Assembly (NCBI GenBank): GCA_015179025.1
Contig: WHUX01000124.1
Coordinates: 95,685-159,684 of the forward strand
From: Terfezia claveryi
Taxonomy: Eukaryota; Ascomycota; Pezizomycetes; Pezizales; Pezizaceae
Direction of reading: 5' to 3'
Length of the DNA: 64,000 bases
Below, piece by piece: positions 1 to 12,047 of this stretch. The notes under the pieces were generated by a model. That model did not search any database, was not told the origin of the DNA, and worked only from the letters and a program-made list of their open reading frames with translations. The first letter of the stretch is position 1. Each line of letters begins with the position of its first letter. The position numbers and the translations under genes are program-made.

Positions 1-2360
1 GTCTTTAGCCTTCAACCCGTAGCAATAGGGTAGATCAACTGTCAGCGGTAACCACTAGGTTTCTTCCTGGGCCTATCATGATCCTCAAATGCTAGCGTGT
101 TCTGGGGTGTGCATCATGTTAGGATAAGCCATGGAGCACGTGGTGGGGTCAGAGGTATCTAATGTTCTCCGTCCGTTGCTCGCCGTACTTAACAGCCGTA
201 CCAATAGTATCATAGCACAGGGTGCATGTAGGGTGGGGCTGAATGTTTGTAAGTCCATGTACGTACAGTACCGGTACAGAGCTGACCACTGTGGTCTTCC
301 CCTCTGGTTTCTGAAATCCACGCTCGCTGGGGCAGGGTACCTAATACTTGAGCATTGTACCTACTACAGTATCGTATGTAGGTTACGGAATATCGCGGTC
401 GTTGATCGTGCCCTTTGGTCCTTGAACTGTTTTGAAGTCCACCCAATTAAGTCTGCCATGGCTCAATTGTTCTAACTTCTTTCTCAACTATCCAACCTTT
501 TATGAGATTCTGAGTCTTCGAATGGCGATAAAAGTTGGTATGAACTTGCCAGTCCACTGGGGTGATCGACACATGGAAACTTGATCTTTTATCTTTTTAT
601 TACGCCACATGAACGAGACGGCTGTTCATAGTTCCTACTGGCAGCTGATTAAAATTCTTCGGGGAGATGCGCTGTTATGTGCTCGAAAGCGGTTTGGGCA
701 ATTGCACTGTTGGTCCTGATGATTTGCACATGGATCTTGTTCCCTCTTTTTTTTTTTATTTTTTTTTATTTTCCTTCCTTCTTTAAAAGTATGTACTCGC
801 ATGGGATGGATCTGATATCAACTTGCATGCATATATTGGCTCTTCAACTGAGCACCTTTGCTTCTCATAGAGTTTTCATATACAATAGATTGTGGTTGGG
901 GGCCTCAACACAAATAGCTGAATTCATCTAAGTACTTCGTAGTATTGACCAAACTCTACAACTCCCTACTGTTTTTGATTTAGTGTGTTTGGTTTGCCTT
1001 TTTAGGCTGGTGATTCGCCACCTGTGGTTTTTTCCCGTAACAAAGAGCTATACAACCCTGTCCTTGAACAGACTTCCTCATTCACGATACCCCGTAGACC
1101 AGCTCCGGTTGCCAGAGAGGAATTTGTCGAAAGATCAACTGACCAAGGGAGATGTGAAGTTTCAAGGTTACTGCCAAGCTCGAGGTACTGCCAAGCTCGA
1201 GGTACTGCCAAGCAGCTGAGAAATGCGCATACTTCTACTCTGTATCTCACGACGTTGCAGCCTTGTCACCAGTATTGAGCTTGTTGAGAGAAGCTCCACG
1301 TAGCCTCTGAGCAGGCACAAGAAACTAAACTGGCCAGAAAAGGGTTTCCATATACATATAGACTTTGATTTTCGAAATGTTTAGGACCAGCTATAGAATC
1401 TAGGAAACAAAAAAGAAAATTACATTAGTCAAAGTCCCCACCTAGATCACGTAATTAATGGGATCTCCAGACTGGCTCTCTCCTCTCCTGCTCCCTCCAA
1501 CAGTGCCCGCGTGGGGCCCACGGGTATATATGTTTCATCCAAACCAATCTTTGCCCCCCCCCCCTTCACCTAGGTTTGTATTTATGTAAGCTGCAGCGAT
1601 GCTACTGGCCTGAGTATCAGTCCCGGAGAGGAGGCGGAGGTCTGCTATATTCAGGCGATATGACTCCAGACCTACGAGACGCACCTTAGACTACTTACTT
1701 ACTACGAGGACCCGAACAGGGTACATACGAAGCACGGGGACAGCCCAACGGTGTTGTATCGTTGAGATATCGCTTCAAATGTTCCTTTCCATGGCCACCT
1801 TCGGTTTTGTCGTAAACTTCTCCCTGAAAGAATCTCTACCAATTCCCAATTGTCTCGCGGCGGCCCCGTAAAGCAAGCAATCCGCCTGCAAGACTGAACC
1901 CCCTCAATCCACATCCTGGTCACCCCAATTACCAGCACGCCCAAAACTGGCGCTGCTCCATACTAAGCGGCTGCTGCAGCACTAGCACGCAGAAAGGAAT
2001 CCAGTCCACACTCCACTCCACACCACATCGCCGCAGTCATAGGCTTGCAAAGCAGGAACAGAAGAGGGAAAAAGAAATAGCCCTATCTATCGTCTCAATC
2101 AACCCGAGGGATAGCCCTCAAGGTAAGCTCTGAATGTTTCTGTTGAACTTTGCTGCTGTCCTAACTCTCGGCGGGTGCAGAAGTTGCAGCATCTTCTTTA
2201 CCCTCTTCCAACAGGCATCGACATTCGAACGCGACTTCGACCGGAGGAAGGCAACTAATTCTCATCACGTTGTTTCTCCTCAGAACGCACACTTCACACC
2301 AGTCGGATTTTTGCTGTTATTCCTACGCAAATAGGGCGTTTATCGCAAGAAGTTGTGTAA
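1..2360. other. Intergenic, no supportable gene
   Basis: I see no convincing gene here. A 114-codon open frame at 131-475 (+) has no recognisable domain and is probably chance. A 17-bp unit beginning CTGCCAAGCTCGAGG is repeated about 2.5 times at 1171-1215. The last 300 bases are probably the promoter and 5' leader of the downstream kinase gene. They contain a plausible 5'-UTR intron, with GTAAGC near 2124 and a pyrimidine-rich CTCCTCAG near 2282, but this is not proven. Confidence 0.5.
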
Positions 2361-4676
2361 ATGTCAACTCCGTCGACCGCGGCAGTTCTACCTCCGCCAT
2401 ATCCACACTATAGCTCACACCGTAATCATCTCCTGGGCTCGCTTCCCCACCTCACCAACGGCCATTCTTACTCCGCACAGTCAACCTCTTCTGGGGCGAT
2501 CACTAACGGACTTCATTCTCACCACGTACCTCTACCATCATCGTCCACGATGGGTTCTCGAGTCATCCAGGCCCCACAAGCAAGGCCTCGAAAGCAACCG
2601 GTTGACTGGAACGAATTCTATAAAAATGGGATTCCTCAAGAAATCATCGTTATAGATGATACTGAATCGCCCCCACCCCCACCTAATGCTAAGAGGACTA
2701 CTCTCCCGACTTCACGGATTGCCCCCTCTCCTCAGTCTGCTATGAACAATATTCCTCGTCATGCTGATAAAAAACGAAGGACCACGAACACGAGTACTTA
2801 TGAGCCAGTGTATCCAGGCCCAGTCTATTCTGCTACACATACTCCCCTCGCTGTAGGGCATGTATCGCCTACGGTCACCGCGTCTACCTCTACGGCAGGG
2901 CGGAATTCTTCGACCTTGATATCTACAGCAGCAACCTCAGCTGGGTCATCTGGTGTTGGCCCATCCGCTACAGTTGCATACCCCGCAGCGAATGGGGCCA
3001 AGCGGAAGCGAATGGCGACCCGCTCTACAGTAGCTGCAGCGGTGGCAGCAGCATCAGGGGATGTCTTCGGCGGCTATCACCCACCACCAAAGCCTCCAAT
3101 CAAGGCGAAGGAGGTTTATGTGAAGCCTGTCGCCGACGTACGTACATAGTTCTTGGAATTTCTATCCGGAACGTACCTGTGACTGACTTTGCTATTCCTG
3201 GTACAGAGAGATCAATTGAAGAATGTGAAAGTCGATGATGATGATGGCCATTACATTGTCCAACCTGAGGCGAACTTAACCGACAGATGTAGGCAGTCAC
3301 TCCCCCCTTCTGCGCCGATAGCCGTATTGTATACTTCTGGAAGGATCCTTCCGAACATATCTCAATCTGCAGCAGGAATGGTTGGTCTGATAATATTGCT
3401 TTTGCAGATAAAATCACCAGGCTCCTTGGTCAAGGTACATTCGGCAAAGTAGTCGAAGCTTATGATAAAGAAAAAAGGACTAGTTGTGCCATCAAAGTCA
3501 TCCGGTCTGTCCAGAAATACCGTGATGCTTCGAGAATCGAGCTGCGAGTCTTATCGACCCTTCAGTACAACGACACTGAGAACAGGAACAAATGCATTCA
3601 TCTGAGAGACTGCTTCGATTACAGAAATCACATCTGCATTGTTACAGATTTATTAGGGATGAGTGTATTTGACTTCTTGAAGTCCAACAATTTCGCACCT
3701 TTCCCCAACAGTCATATACAAAGTTTTGCAAGACAATTGCTCACTAGTGTTGCTTGTAAGTTCCTCCTCTTCACACAAATCTTGTTGATGCATGTCTGAC
3801 GCTTATAGTCCTCCACGATCTCAATCTTATCCACACGGATTTGAAGCCTGAGAATATTCTTCTCGTCCATAATGACGCACAACTGTTCAACTACGGACGC
3901 CGTGTGCCCTCATCTACGAATTCTCAGTCCCGCACATGTCACAGTCGTAAAGTGCTTCTGGACACAGAGATCCGGCTGATTGACTTTGGATCGGCCACAT
4001 TCGACGACGAGTACCACTCTGCTGTTGTATCGACACGACACTATCGCGCCCCGGAAATTATTCTGGGCCTGGGTTGGAGTTTCCAGTGTGATATATGGAG
4101 CATAGGATGCATTCTGGTTGAATTCTTCACAGGAGACGCACTTTTCCAGACACACGATAACCTAGAGCATCTGGCAATGATGCAACAGGTGGTTGGATCA
4201 AAAATTGATCCTAGAATTGTAAGATCTGCCGTGACACGGGGCAATAGTACTGCATCTAAGTCGGTTTTCCCGTTTCCACTAACTCTCAGGCACCAGCATA
4301 TGCTGATATTTGAATTACGTAGATATTTCAAGGGTACCAAGATAGATTACCCAAATCATGACACCACCAGGGCCTCGAAGAAGTATGTGTCGTGTATGAA
4401 GAAGTTAGATGTGAGTATCATACGCCCAGGGCTCCATTGAAGTCCACTAACATTTCGGAAAAGGATATCATTCCAGGAACAAACAATTTCCAAAAACAGT
4501 TCCTGGATCTTCTAAAAAAAATATTTATATATGATGCCAATAAGAGGATCTCAGCACAAGAAGCCTTGAGGCATCCTTGGTTCAGGGAGAGTCAGAACGA
4601 TGAGGGTGCAGAAGCTGCTAGAATTCGAATGGAAAACGAAGCCGCACGATCACTACCAAATCAACAGGAATACTGA
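2361..4676 (+). CDS. LAMMER (CLK-family) dual-specificity protein kinase
   Basis: This is a homologue of yeast Kns1, fission yeast Lkh1 and animal CLK kinases, which phosphorylate SR-type splicing factors and other nuclear targets. My exon model is 2361-3137, 3207-3288, 3408-3755, 3809-4259, 4323-4410 and 4464-4676, all phases consistent, giving 652 residues. Residues 1 to about 285 are a Ser/Pro-rich, low-complexity tail. The kinase domain starts at the Y-K-I-T segment near 287. It has the glycine loop GQGTFGKV, the AIKV lysine, HTDLKPEN with catalytic Asp413, DFG at 461-463, and the family signature as EHLAMMQQVVG at 522-532 (classical form EHLAMMERILG). The HTDLKP form of the catalytic loop is typical of the family. 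The intron at 4260-4322 starts with an unusual GTCGGT and is 63 nt with no stop, so its retention would add 21 residues. Splicing it gives NSTASKYFKGTKIDYPN, which matches the family. The start is the first ATG of the long exon. Confidence 0.96.
4260..4322 (+). promoter_or_regulatory. In-frame, stop-free intron of the LAMMER kinase
   Basis: The intron begins GTCGGT, has an ACTAAC branch site and ends GTAG. It is 63 nt (21 codons) with no stop codon. Removing it restores the conserved ASKYFKG-x-K-x-DYPN block of the kinase C-lobe. Retaining it would insert 21 hydrophobic/basic residues there. The weak donor makes regulated retention plausible, but that is inference. Confidence 0.75.
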
Positions 4677-7048
4677 TTTCTGGCTAATGCCAGTGAAAGC
4701 ATTGACCACGAGCTCGATCTCTCTCCACTATCGACAATTCTCTCGCACCTTCAAGTATTATATGGGGTTTTTGATTTTATCGCTCATGAGGCATGCATAT
4801 TAACTACCTCCATTCTACGTTATATTTCTTCGGGCTACCTCGGTTTCTCATTTACTTCCCTTTGTCTGGCTTCGGGTTGTGTCTCTTTTGGTTCATAGAT
4901 CGGCTGTGGTACGCTCAAATCCGTCTTTTGCCAGGGTTCAAAAACATGGCGATGGGGAACGACGCATTGCGCAGAAACATGCATGGATAGCGCCGTGCAT
5001 TTCTTCGTTAGTGGGAAGGGGGTTGATTGATGGCTTTTAGCGTAATATTCTTGAGGGTGCTTTCTTGTGGTTTTAGGGTGGGAGGTTTGGTTGGCAGACG
5101 GCGTCGTACGAACAGGACTTAATTCATTTCTTTTTCATTCCTACTTTATTGTTTTATACTTACTCTTCTACTTTCTGGCGTATTTTTCCTTCAGTTGGCT
5201 TGTATTCAAATTATTATCAGAAATGGACTGGTTATGGACCCTACTCAGGGATGGGAAAATGGGGTATTGGGTGGGAAGGGCCTTACGTGCTGGTTACATG
5301 TGAATATGGTTGTGCTTCTCGATTCAGGATATTTTGGTACCATCGACCCTGGCATTATGATCTCAATCTCTTTTTCTTTTTCTTATCTTTATTTATTGCC
5401 ATCTCATGTTTTGCTTTTAAAATTTAGTTGCTAGGGAACGGGGTGGGCCTGGGATAGCTTAGGCGGTTGCTCTAAGTTCAGAGGCTGTACTTAAGCTCGT
5501 ACGATGTTCGACATCAACGTCAGATTGCACTTATGAACAGCCTTGCAATTGGCCCACTCGTCACTGCAACGCAGTGCTTATCGAGTATATTGGGGCGAGC
5601 GGTTGGGTTCATATTTAAGTACAGTGGATGGCAAACTTTCATTCACACATCTTTCATTTGTTCTTTCATAAGTATCTTGGGCGTATTAACATTGAATTGG
5701 AGTTTTCTGGCGTGGCGTGTTTGCCATAGTGGCTTTGTTGACTGGAAAATTTTTGGTCCATATACAAATTGCTTTGTTTATAAGTAACACCGACGAGGTC
5801 TAAACCTTAAAACAGAGCTGCCATAATGGCAAAGCTTGAAACTAGATACCCTATACCATTGTCCTACTTCAACTACTGTTCACCCATCACCAAATAAACT
5901 TTTTTTTCGAGCTATCAACAGAGACTGGGGGCAGAGTTTGCTGCAATACTTCCGGTGGGCCATGCATAGGGTCGACCGATACAACTTGCGCGGGTTGCGG
6001 ATATTGATGCTGTCGAGCCTATCTCCGTTAAGCATGAATGGATGTGGTCAATTTTCCCTGCAAGGTACATTTATCCCCCAAGTTAGCCATACCCGCCTTG
6101 GGGTATCCGGATGCTAGTGGAAACTTCTGTATACAACTAAAGGTGTGATATCATCATTGTCTCACCGAACCCAATACATGAGATAGCAGATCCTAATCCC
6201 ATCACATAAATACTATTTTTGATTCCTCTTGGGTGAATAATCCCCCTTGAGAGCCTGGAGGGGGCCAGTAAATATGTTGGTGGACTGATATCATATATAT
6301 ATGCCCCTTGCGTTCTCCTCCTGTTTGGTGACGTATGCTGGGGCACTCGCATGTATGGGGTTGGTGATGCCCACGCTCCCATCTCAAGTACTTGGAGTTC
6401 AATACTCGAAGACCATAACACCATAACATGTCATGGGGGAATCACACCAGAGGAAGTCGTTAGCCATTGAAACCTAACATGCCATGGTATTTAGTGGGTG
6501 TTTCTGGGGATTTGACTGAATCTCTAAGTTTGATAATAGTGCAGTCAAAACTCATGCTAGTTATATAACAATGCATACTTGGTTTTATACATTTAGCAAC
6601 GCTTCGGTTCCTTTGCCGAAAAAAGTACCAAGGTGGCAAGTTCAGGGTAATGCAAAGGTACTTGTCACACATTTCTAATTATGCATGTACCAGTGCTATC
6701 AATGCCGTAGTTACACCTTATCTTAATTTGGAAATTCTGTGACAGTTGTACCTACTTTTGGTACATAACTATATTTGAAAGTTGGTCTATAGCTTTAGTA
6801 AGAGGCTCAGTAAATGATAGTTGTTTGAATCGAATCGAGGAACTTTCCCAGTACTGTAATCTGAAGGAGGGTCTCTTTCAGAAATTTCTTGGCGAACCTA
6901 GTCAAATGTAGTTAGTATAAAACCGTTGGTTAAAGGTACCGAATTGGGCGACTTCAAGAGTAAATCTCAACACACGTTAACCCACCGCGAAATACCAATC
7001 CCAGCACCACAAGCTCTGTGGATAGGCGATTATTTACTACTTGAAGAG
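4677..7048. other. Intergenic between kinase and CPSF73 genes
   Basis: The kinase 3' UTR occupies the first few hundred bases, with T-rich tracts. The remainder holds only short unsupported frames (about 60-95 codons) that I read as noise. The CPSF73 promoter must lie before 7049. I see no RNA gene or clear mobile element. Confidence 0.5.
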
Positions 7049-9919
7049 ATGGCGACTAAACGGAAACTCGATACAACTATGGAGGATGAAGTAATTGTAT
7101 GATACCTTGCTTGCGCATTCGCATTCCAAGAAGCTAACTCGTTTCGCATACAATAGGATGAGTCGGATTACCTGTCGTTCATATGTTTGGGAGGAGGGAA
7201 TGAAGTGGGTCGGAGTTGCCATATTCTTCAGTATAAAGGGAAGACTGTGATGGTACATCTCTCAGTTGGAGTAGTTGAGTGGATGAATAGCTGATTCTGG
7301 TGGTAGTTGGACGCTGGGGTTCACCCGGCATATGAGGGACTCGCCTCTCTACCTTTTTACGACGAATTTGACTTGGGGAGCGTGGATGTGCTACTAATTT
7401 CACAGTGGGCATTACTTGTCCGGAGCGAAGAAGCAGGATGTTGATAGCTGACGATCTGGGCAACAGTTTTCACGTCGACCATGCAGCTTCGTTACCTTAT
7501 GTTATGACCAAGACGAATTTCCGTGGGAGGGTTTTTATGACACATGCTACGAAAGCTATATATAAATGGTTGATACAAGATAGTGTGAGAGTCAGGTGAG
7601 GCAATCTGCTCTGAAAGTGCTATTCAGAGTGGCTTTTATGCTGACAGTCTTAGCAATATCCACGATCCCTTTGAGACCCTCTACTCAGAATCCGATCACT
7701 TAACCTCCTTTGACCAGATCGAAACTATTGACTACCACACAACCATCAATGTCAATGGGATCCGCATTACACCATACCATGCTGGCCACGTCCTTGGAGG
7801 AGCAATGTTCATGGTTGAGATAGCTGGCTTAAAGATTCTATTCACAGGGGACTACTCTCGGGAAGATGACAGGCATTTGGTCTCGGCTGAAGCGCCACCA
7901 GTCAAGCCCGATGTACTTATTTGCGAAAGCACATACGGCACAGCTTCTCACATGCCCCGCCTAGAAAAGGAAGCCCGTTTAACACGCATAATTACTGATA
8001 TCCTCACCCGTGGGGGACGAGTATTAATGCCCGTATTTGCCCTTGGTAGAGCCCAAGAGCTCCTACTGATCCTAGACGAGTACTGGGAGAAGCACAAGGA
8101 GTTCCAGTCATTTCCGATATATTATGCCTCCAACTTGGCACGGAAATGTATGCTTGTCTACCAAACTTACATCAACACCATGAATGAAAACATAAAGCGG
8201 ATCATGTATGGTGCTGATGGACAAAAACCTCGAAATCCATGGGAATTTCGACATATCAGGGCCTTGAAGAGTTTGGAGAGGTTCGAGGATGTTGGGGGCT
8301 GTGTCATGCTCGCGAGTCCAGGTATGCTGCAGAATGGAGTTTCTCGAGAGTTGCTGGAGCGATGGGCACCAGATCCCAAAAATGGGTTAATCATCACGGG
8401 CTACAGTGTTGAGGGGACAATGGCAAAACAGATTATGAATGAACCTCCAGAAATACCAGCCGTGATGAGTGCTGCGAGGGCTGGGGGAAGGGGAAGAGAA
8501 GAGGGGATCATGATTCCTAGGAGAATCACCGTCGAGGAGCTGAGTTTTGCGGCACATGTAGATTATGTCCAGAACAGTGGCTTCATCGAGGAAGTTGGGG
8601 CTGGTGTGGTGGTAAGATTAACCATTTTCCAGTATGTTTTAGACTAACATAAATTCGTGCTTGTAGATCCTTGTACACGGAGAGCAAAATAATATGGGGC
8701 GTTTAAAGTCCGCCCTATTATCGAAAAATTCCGACAAGAAGGATAAGGTAAAGATATATAATCCTAAAAATTGCGAGATTCTCAAAATCCCATTCAAATC
8801 CGACAAAATCGCCAAGGTCGTTGGTAAACTCGCCGCAAAACCACCTCCTAAACTCTCCTCCCTGCTGTCTCAAAAACCTGGTGACATGGAACAAATTATT
8901 AGCGGAGTCCTCGTCCAGAACGACTTCAAACTCTCTCTAATGGCACCAGAGGATCTTAGAGAGTATGCAGGCCTAACTACTACAGTTATAACATGTAGAC
9001 AGAGGGTACATGTAGCTGCTGCAGGCACTGCAATGATTCGATGGGCGCTGGAAGGGATGTTTGGTGCTGTCGTGGATATGCCTGATCTGGATGCTGAGGA
9101 CTACGAGGACGAGGGAATGGTAGTGGTGATGAAGAAGAAGATAAACGGAAAGGCAGCAGAGGAATTGATCACTGGGAACACATTCAAGGTAATGGATTGT
9201 GTGATTATCCGATGCAGGACTGACAAAGGCTACGTCGAAGCCGAGTGGGAAGGTAACGTATTGAATGATGGAATAGCAGATGCGGTGGTGGCGAGTCTGT
9301 TGATGTTGGAGACTAGTCCGGCAGCGGTAAAATGTGAGTTTTAGAACTCCGATTACCCTGAACCACATATTTACTAACGCACGTAAATCCAGTCTCATCG
9401 AAATCTCACTCTCACGCCCACGCCGACGAAGACGAAGACGACGGTTATGAGCCCTCACTAGAGGAAATCCCTTCTGCATCCGCCCATGCCCACATAAGCC
9501 CTCAAACACGACTTGAAAGAATCCTTCACTCACTAGAAGAGCAATTTGGAGACTGTGTCACACCCATCGAAGACTTGACCCTCCTACCCCCTTCTTACCT
9601 TCCAAGCACAAAGACCAAAACCATCACAGAAGGCGAGGACGTGAAAAAGGAGGAAGACGGTGACGAGATGGACAGAAAAACCCGGGAATTAGCCATCGAA
9701 GCCGCTAGGAAGCGATTAGCAAAGTTGGGACTTACCTGCCCCGGCGTAGAAGTTCGCGTCGATGAACATGTTGCCAAGGTTTGGTTTGAGGGGTTGGATG
9801 TAGAGTGTAAACTGGATAGTTTGAGGATGAGGTTGAAGACTTTGGTGGAGAGGGCTGTGGAGGGTGTTGCGCCGTTGGTGGATTTAGGGTGGGGGAATGG
9901 TACTACAGTGACGTATTGA
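7049..9919 (+). CDS. YSH1: CPSF73/Ysh1 pre-mRNA 3'-end processing endonuclease
   Basis: This is the zinc-dependent metallo-beta-lactamase/beta-CASP nuclease that cleaves pre-mRNA before polyadenylation, in the nuclear cleavage and polyadenylation factor complex. Exons are 7049-7096, 7157-7252, 7307-7404, 7467-7595, 7654-8611, 8667-9333 and 9393-9919, giving 840 residues, normal for fungal Ysh1. The first donor could also be at 7091. Visible motifs are [10 protein letters not shown] near the N terminus, [17 protein letters not shown] with the metal ligands H81, H83, D85 and H86, [19 protein letters not shown], the beta-[13 protein letters not shown] block, and [11 protein letters not shown] with the last metal-ligand His. 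The C-terminal third (from about 9393) is acidic and matches the Pfn2/Ssu72-contacting tail seen in the family only in general character. One intron splits the codon of H81. All catalytic residues are present, so the enzyme should be active. Confidence 0.97.
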
Positions 9920-10253
9920 TGTGTTTTAGATGAGGTGAGAATTGTGGTCTAAAGGAGAATGGTGCACGATGATGGTATTGATGTTAATAATTTCTTAGTT
10001 GTTTTATTATCTGTTCAATCATGGTAGAAATAGGCGTTTGTGGTTTTATCTAATGGATGCGTTCATGGGGAAGCAGAAGAATATTCTCAAATGATATTTG
10101 GGGGTCATAGACCGTACGCATCTAGCTTAAAATATCTATAACTAGCAAATTCATCCCGGTATCAGTAGAGGTTACTGTTTGATTTCACTCATGTATTTTC
10201 GCATACACGACGCAATAGGTAGTAAGGGTGGGGTTAATCTTGAGGGTATCGCC

Positions 10254-10284
<31 letters not shown>

Positions 10285-10902
10285 AAAAAAAAACAGTTGT
10301 GTTAATTCCGAGGTTTATAAACTCTCGTTTCCAAATCTATTAACGTTTGTTTAGTTAAGTAGACATACATAGAAACAAAAAAAAATCTGCAATAGGGTTA
10401 AATGATCAAGCCAACCCACGGGGATTCAAATTCAACATTCATGCCCATGTTTGGTCCAGCACAGTTTTGGGGGCCCGGGGGTATTGTAATTTCAGGGTAA
10501 CAGTAATTATTCGAGCTGTGATATAACATACTAAGGTATAGAGTACTCTAGTTACTCTATACAAATTTCTTTTTTTCTTTTTTTTCTTTTTTTTTTTTTT
10601 TTGGTTTTCCCCGATGTAGTAGCTGTATATATTCCAAGGCCGTACGTAAGCAATATGCTGTTCGAGTCTGGTTGGCACAAGCCGCCAAACTGTTCGTTGA
10701 TCGAGACTACTTCTCGATAAGGATCAATGCCTAGGTCACGAGACCAGGTCACCTGTTATGGCGCTCCATGTTAGGGTGACATTAGTCACGTGTAACGATA
10801 GATGTTATACTATAGTAGGCAAAGAATGAATTCACCAAAAAGAATATCCCAAATAGAAGTGGTTTCGGTCCCTAGAATTTCTACCAAAAATGAATGAATG
10901 AT
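9920..10902. other. Intergenic with homopolymer tracts and one solo MITE end
   Basis: The CPSF73 3' UTR is followed by a poly-A run (about 10253-10277) and a T-rich tract (about 10567-10602). A single copy of the MITE terminal sequence AGTCTGGTTGGCACAA lies at 10665-10680 without a partner end. Short open frames in the homopolymer region are artefacts. Confidence 0.6.
10886..10890 (-). terminator. Pol III terminator of tRNA-Lys
   Basis: A run of five T on the minus strand lies 13 bases past the 3' end of the tRNA. This is the usual RNA polymerase III stop signal. Confidence 0.7.
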
Positions 10903-11005
10903 AGCCCAATGCGAGGCTCGAACTCGCGACCTTGAGATCCCTCATGAACCTGTTCAGCACCAGGAACTTAAGAGTCACACGCTCTACCGACTGAGCCAAC
11001 CGGGC
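10903..11005 (-). tRNA. tRNA-Lys(CTT) with 30-nt intron
   Basis: Read on the minus strand, the acceptor arm GCCCGGT pairs with ATTGGGC (two G-T pairs), followed by a T discriminator base. The D arm is GCTC/GAGC and the T arm is GCGAG-TTCGAGC-CTCGC. The anticodon loop CTCTTAA gives anticodon CTT, decoding AAG lysine codons. A 30-nt intron starts one base 3' of the anticodon, the standard place for nuclear tRNA introns. The CCA end is not encoded. The anticodon stem TGTGA/TCTCA has one T-T mismatch, which is unusual. The internal A box (TGGCTCAGTCGG) and B box (GTTCGAGCC) are present. Confidence 0.93.
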
Positions 11006-12047
11006 ATTCGATATAGATCTTACCACCTTTGGGGTCTATAACATATTAGAGCAACGAATGAGTCTGAAATTTTTATTTTTATTTTTATTTTTTTCGGGGG
11101 GGGAAGACTCTAGAGCTAACTTGAGTAATCTAATATTATGTGGATTTTATAAGTTAATCATTTTTATAGTACTTTATAAAATGGGGTGCAATATATATTG
11201 TAGAACTGTTGTAGGTACATTAGGAAAAAAAATGTAGCATTGATGGATCCTGGTCTGAGCCTAGAATCGTTCTAATTCTACCATGGGTTGGTAAGCTGGT
11301 TTTACAGGTCATGATTTACTTACAGATATTGAAACTACCTTCTATAGTAAGGATGGAGAGGTTACCTACCTAGACACCATCTACAATGGTTATTATAATG
11401 TACGGTCACTTGTTCTTAAGAGAAAAGTGCTCTATTACCCTCAATCTACGACAAAGAAACATTAGGAGCGGAAGGTGCACATACAAGGGCTTTTTATACA
11501 GTCACGCAACCGAGGTGAGTATAGTAAATGATGTCTCGAAATTGACCCATTTTGTGCGCTGCAAGTGTCCGCTTACTTATGTTGCCCGAGCGTCACCATT
11601 TCCATCATGACTCTAGCATCATAAGTAAGATTAAATTTCAGTTTTTGATAATAACAAAACCATTAACAACTTCCTTAACAATTCCAAAAGCAAAAGCAAA
11701 ATAAAAACAAAACTGACTTTTCCAGATTTTCCTGTCAGGCTCACTTGGCTTGGAGAACAATTTTCCTCGGTAATTCGAACGAATGGGTCTTGCGTCTAAA
11801 ATGAATAAACAAGGGACATGGACTACCGTAAATTGGGCAGGTTAGCAGCACAGGAAAAATAAAAGCGGACTCAAAGGAGATTCGTAACATCATAAAGTCG
11901 TAGAAGTCGTAACCGATAGTAAGCTGTAAAACCAGTATCTCAATCCTTTTCCAACCTTTCTCTAGGTGCTTTTTTACCCTATTGACCATCAAAGACCGCT
12001 CTTCCTTCCTTCCCACCTTCCACTTGTTTGCCAGCTGGAACAGGGAT
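11006..12047. other. Intergenic, nothing recognised
   Basis: AT-rich sequence with short A and T runs. I see no convincing coding region, RNA gene or repeat. The part next to 12047 is the 3' flank of the minus-strand UIM-motif gene. Confidence 0.5.

Noticed and set aside
131..475. 114-codon frame near the left edge
   Set aside because: Overlapped by other frames of similar length, no domain, no splice context.
8973..9533. 186-codon minus-strand frame
   Set aside because: Lies entirely over CPSF73 exons 6-7 and has no protein character.
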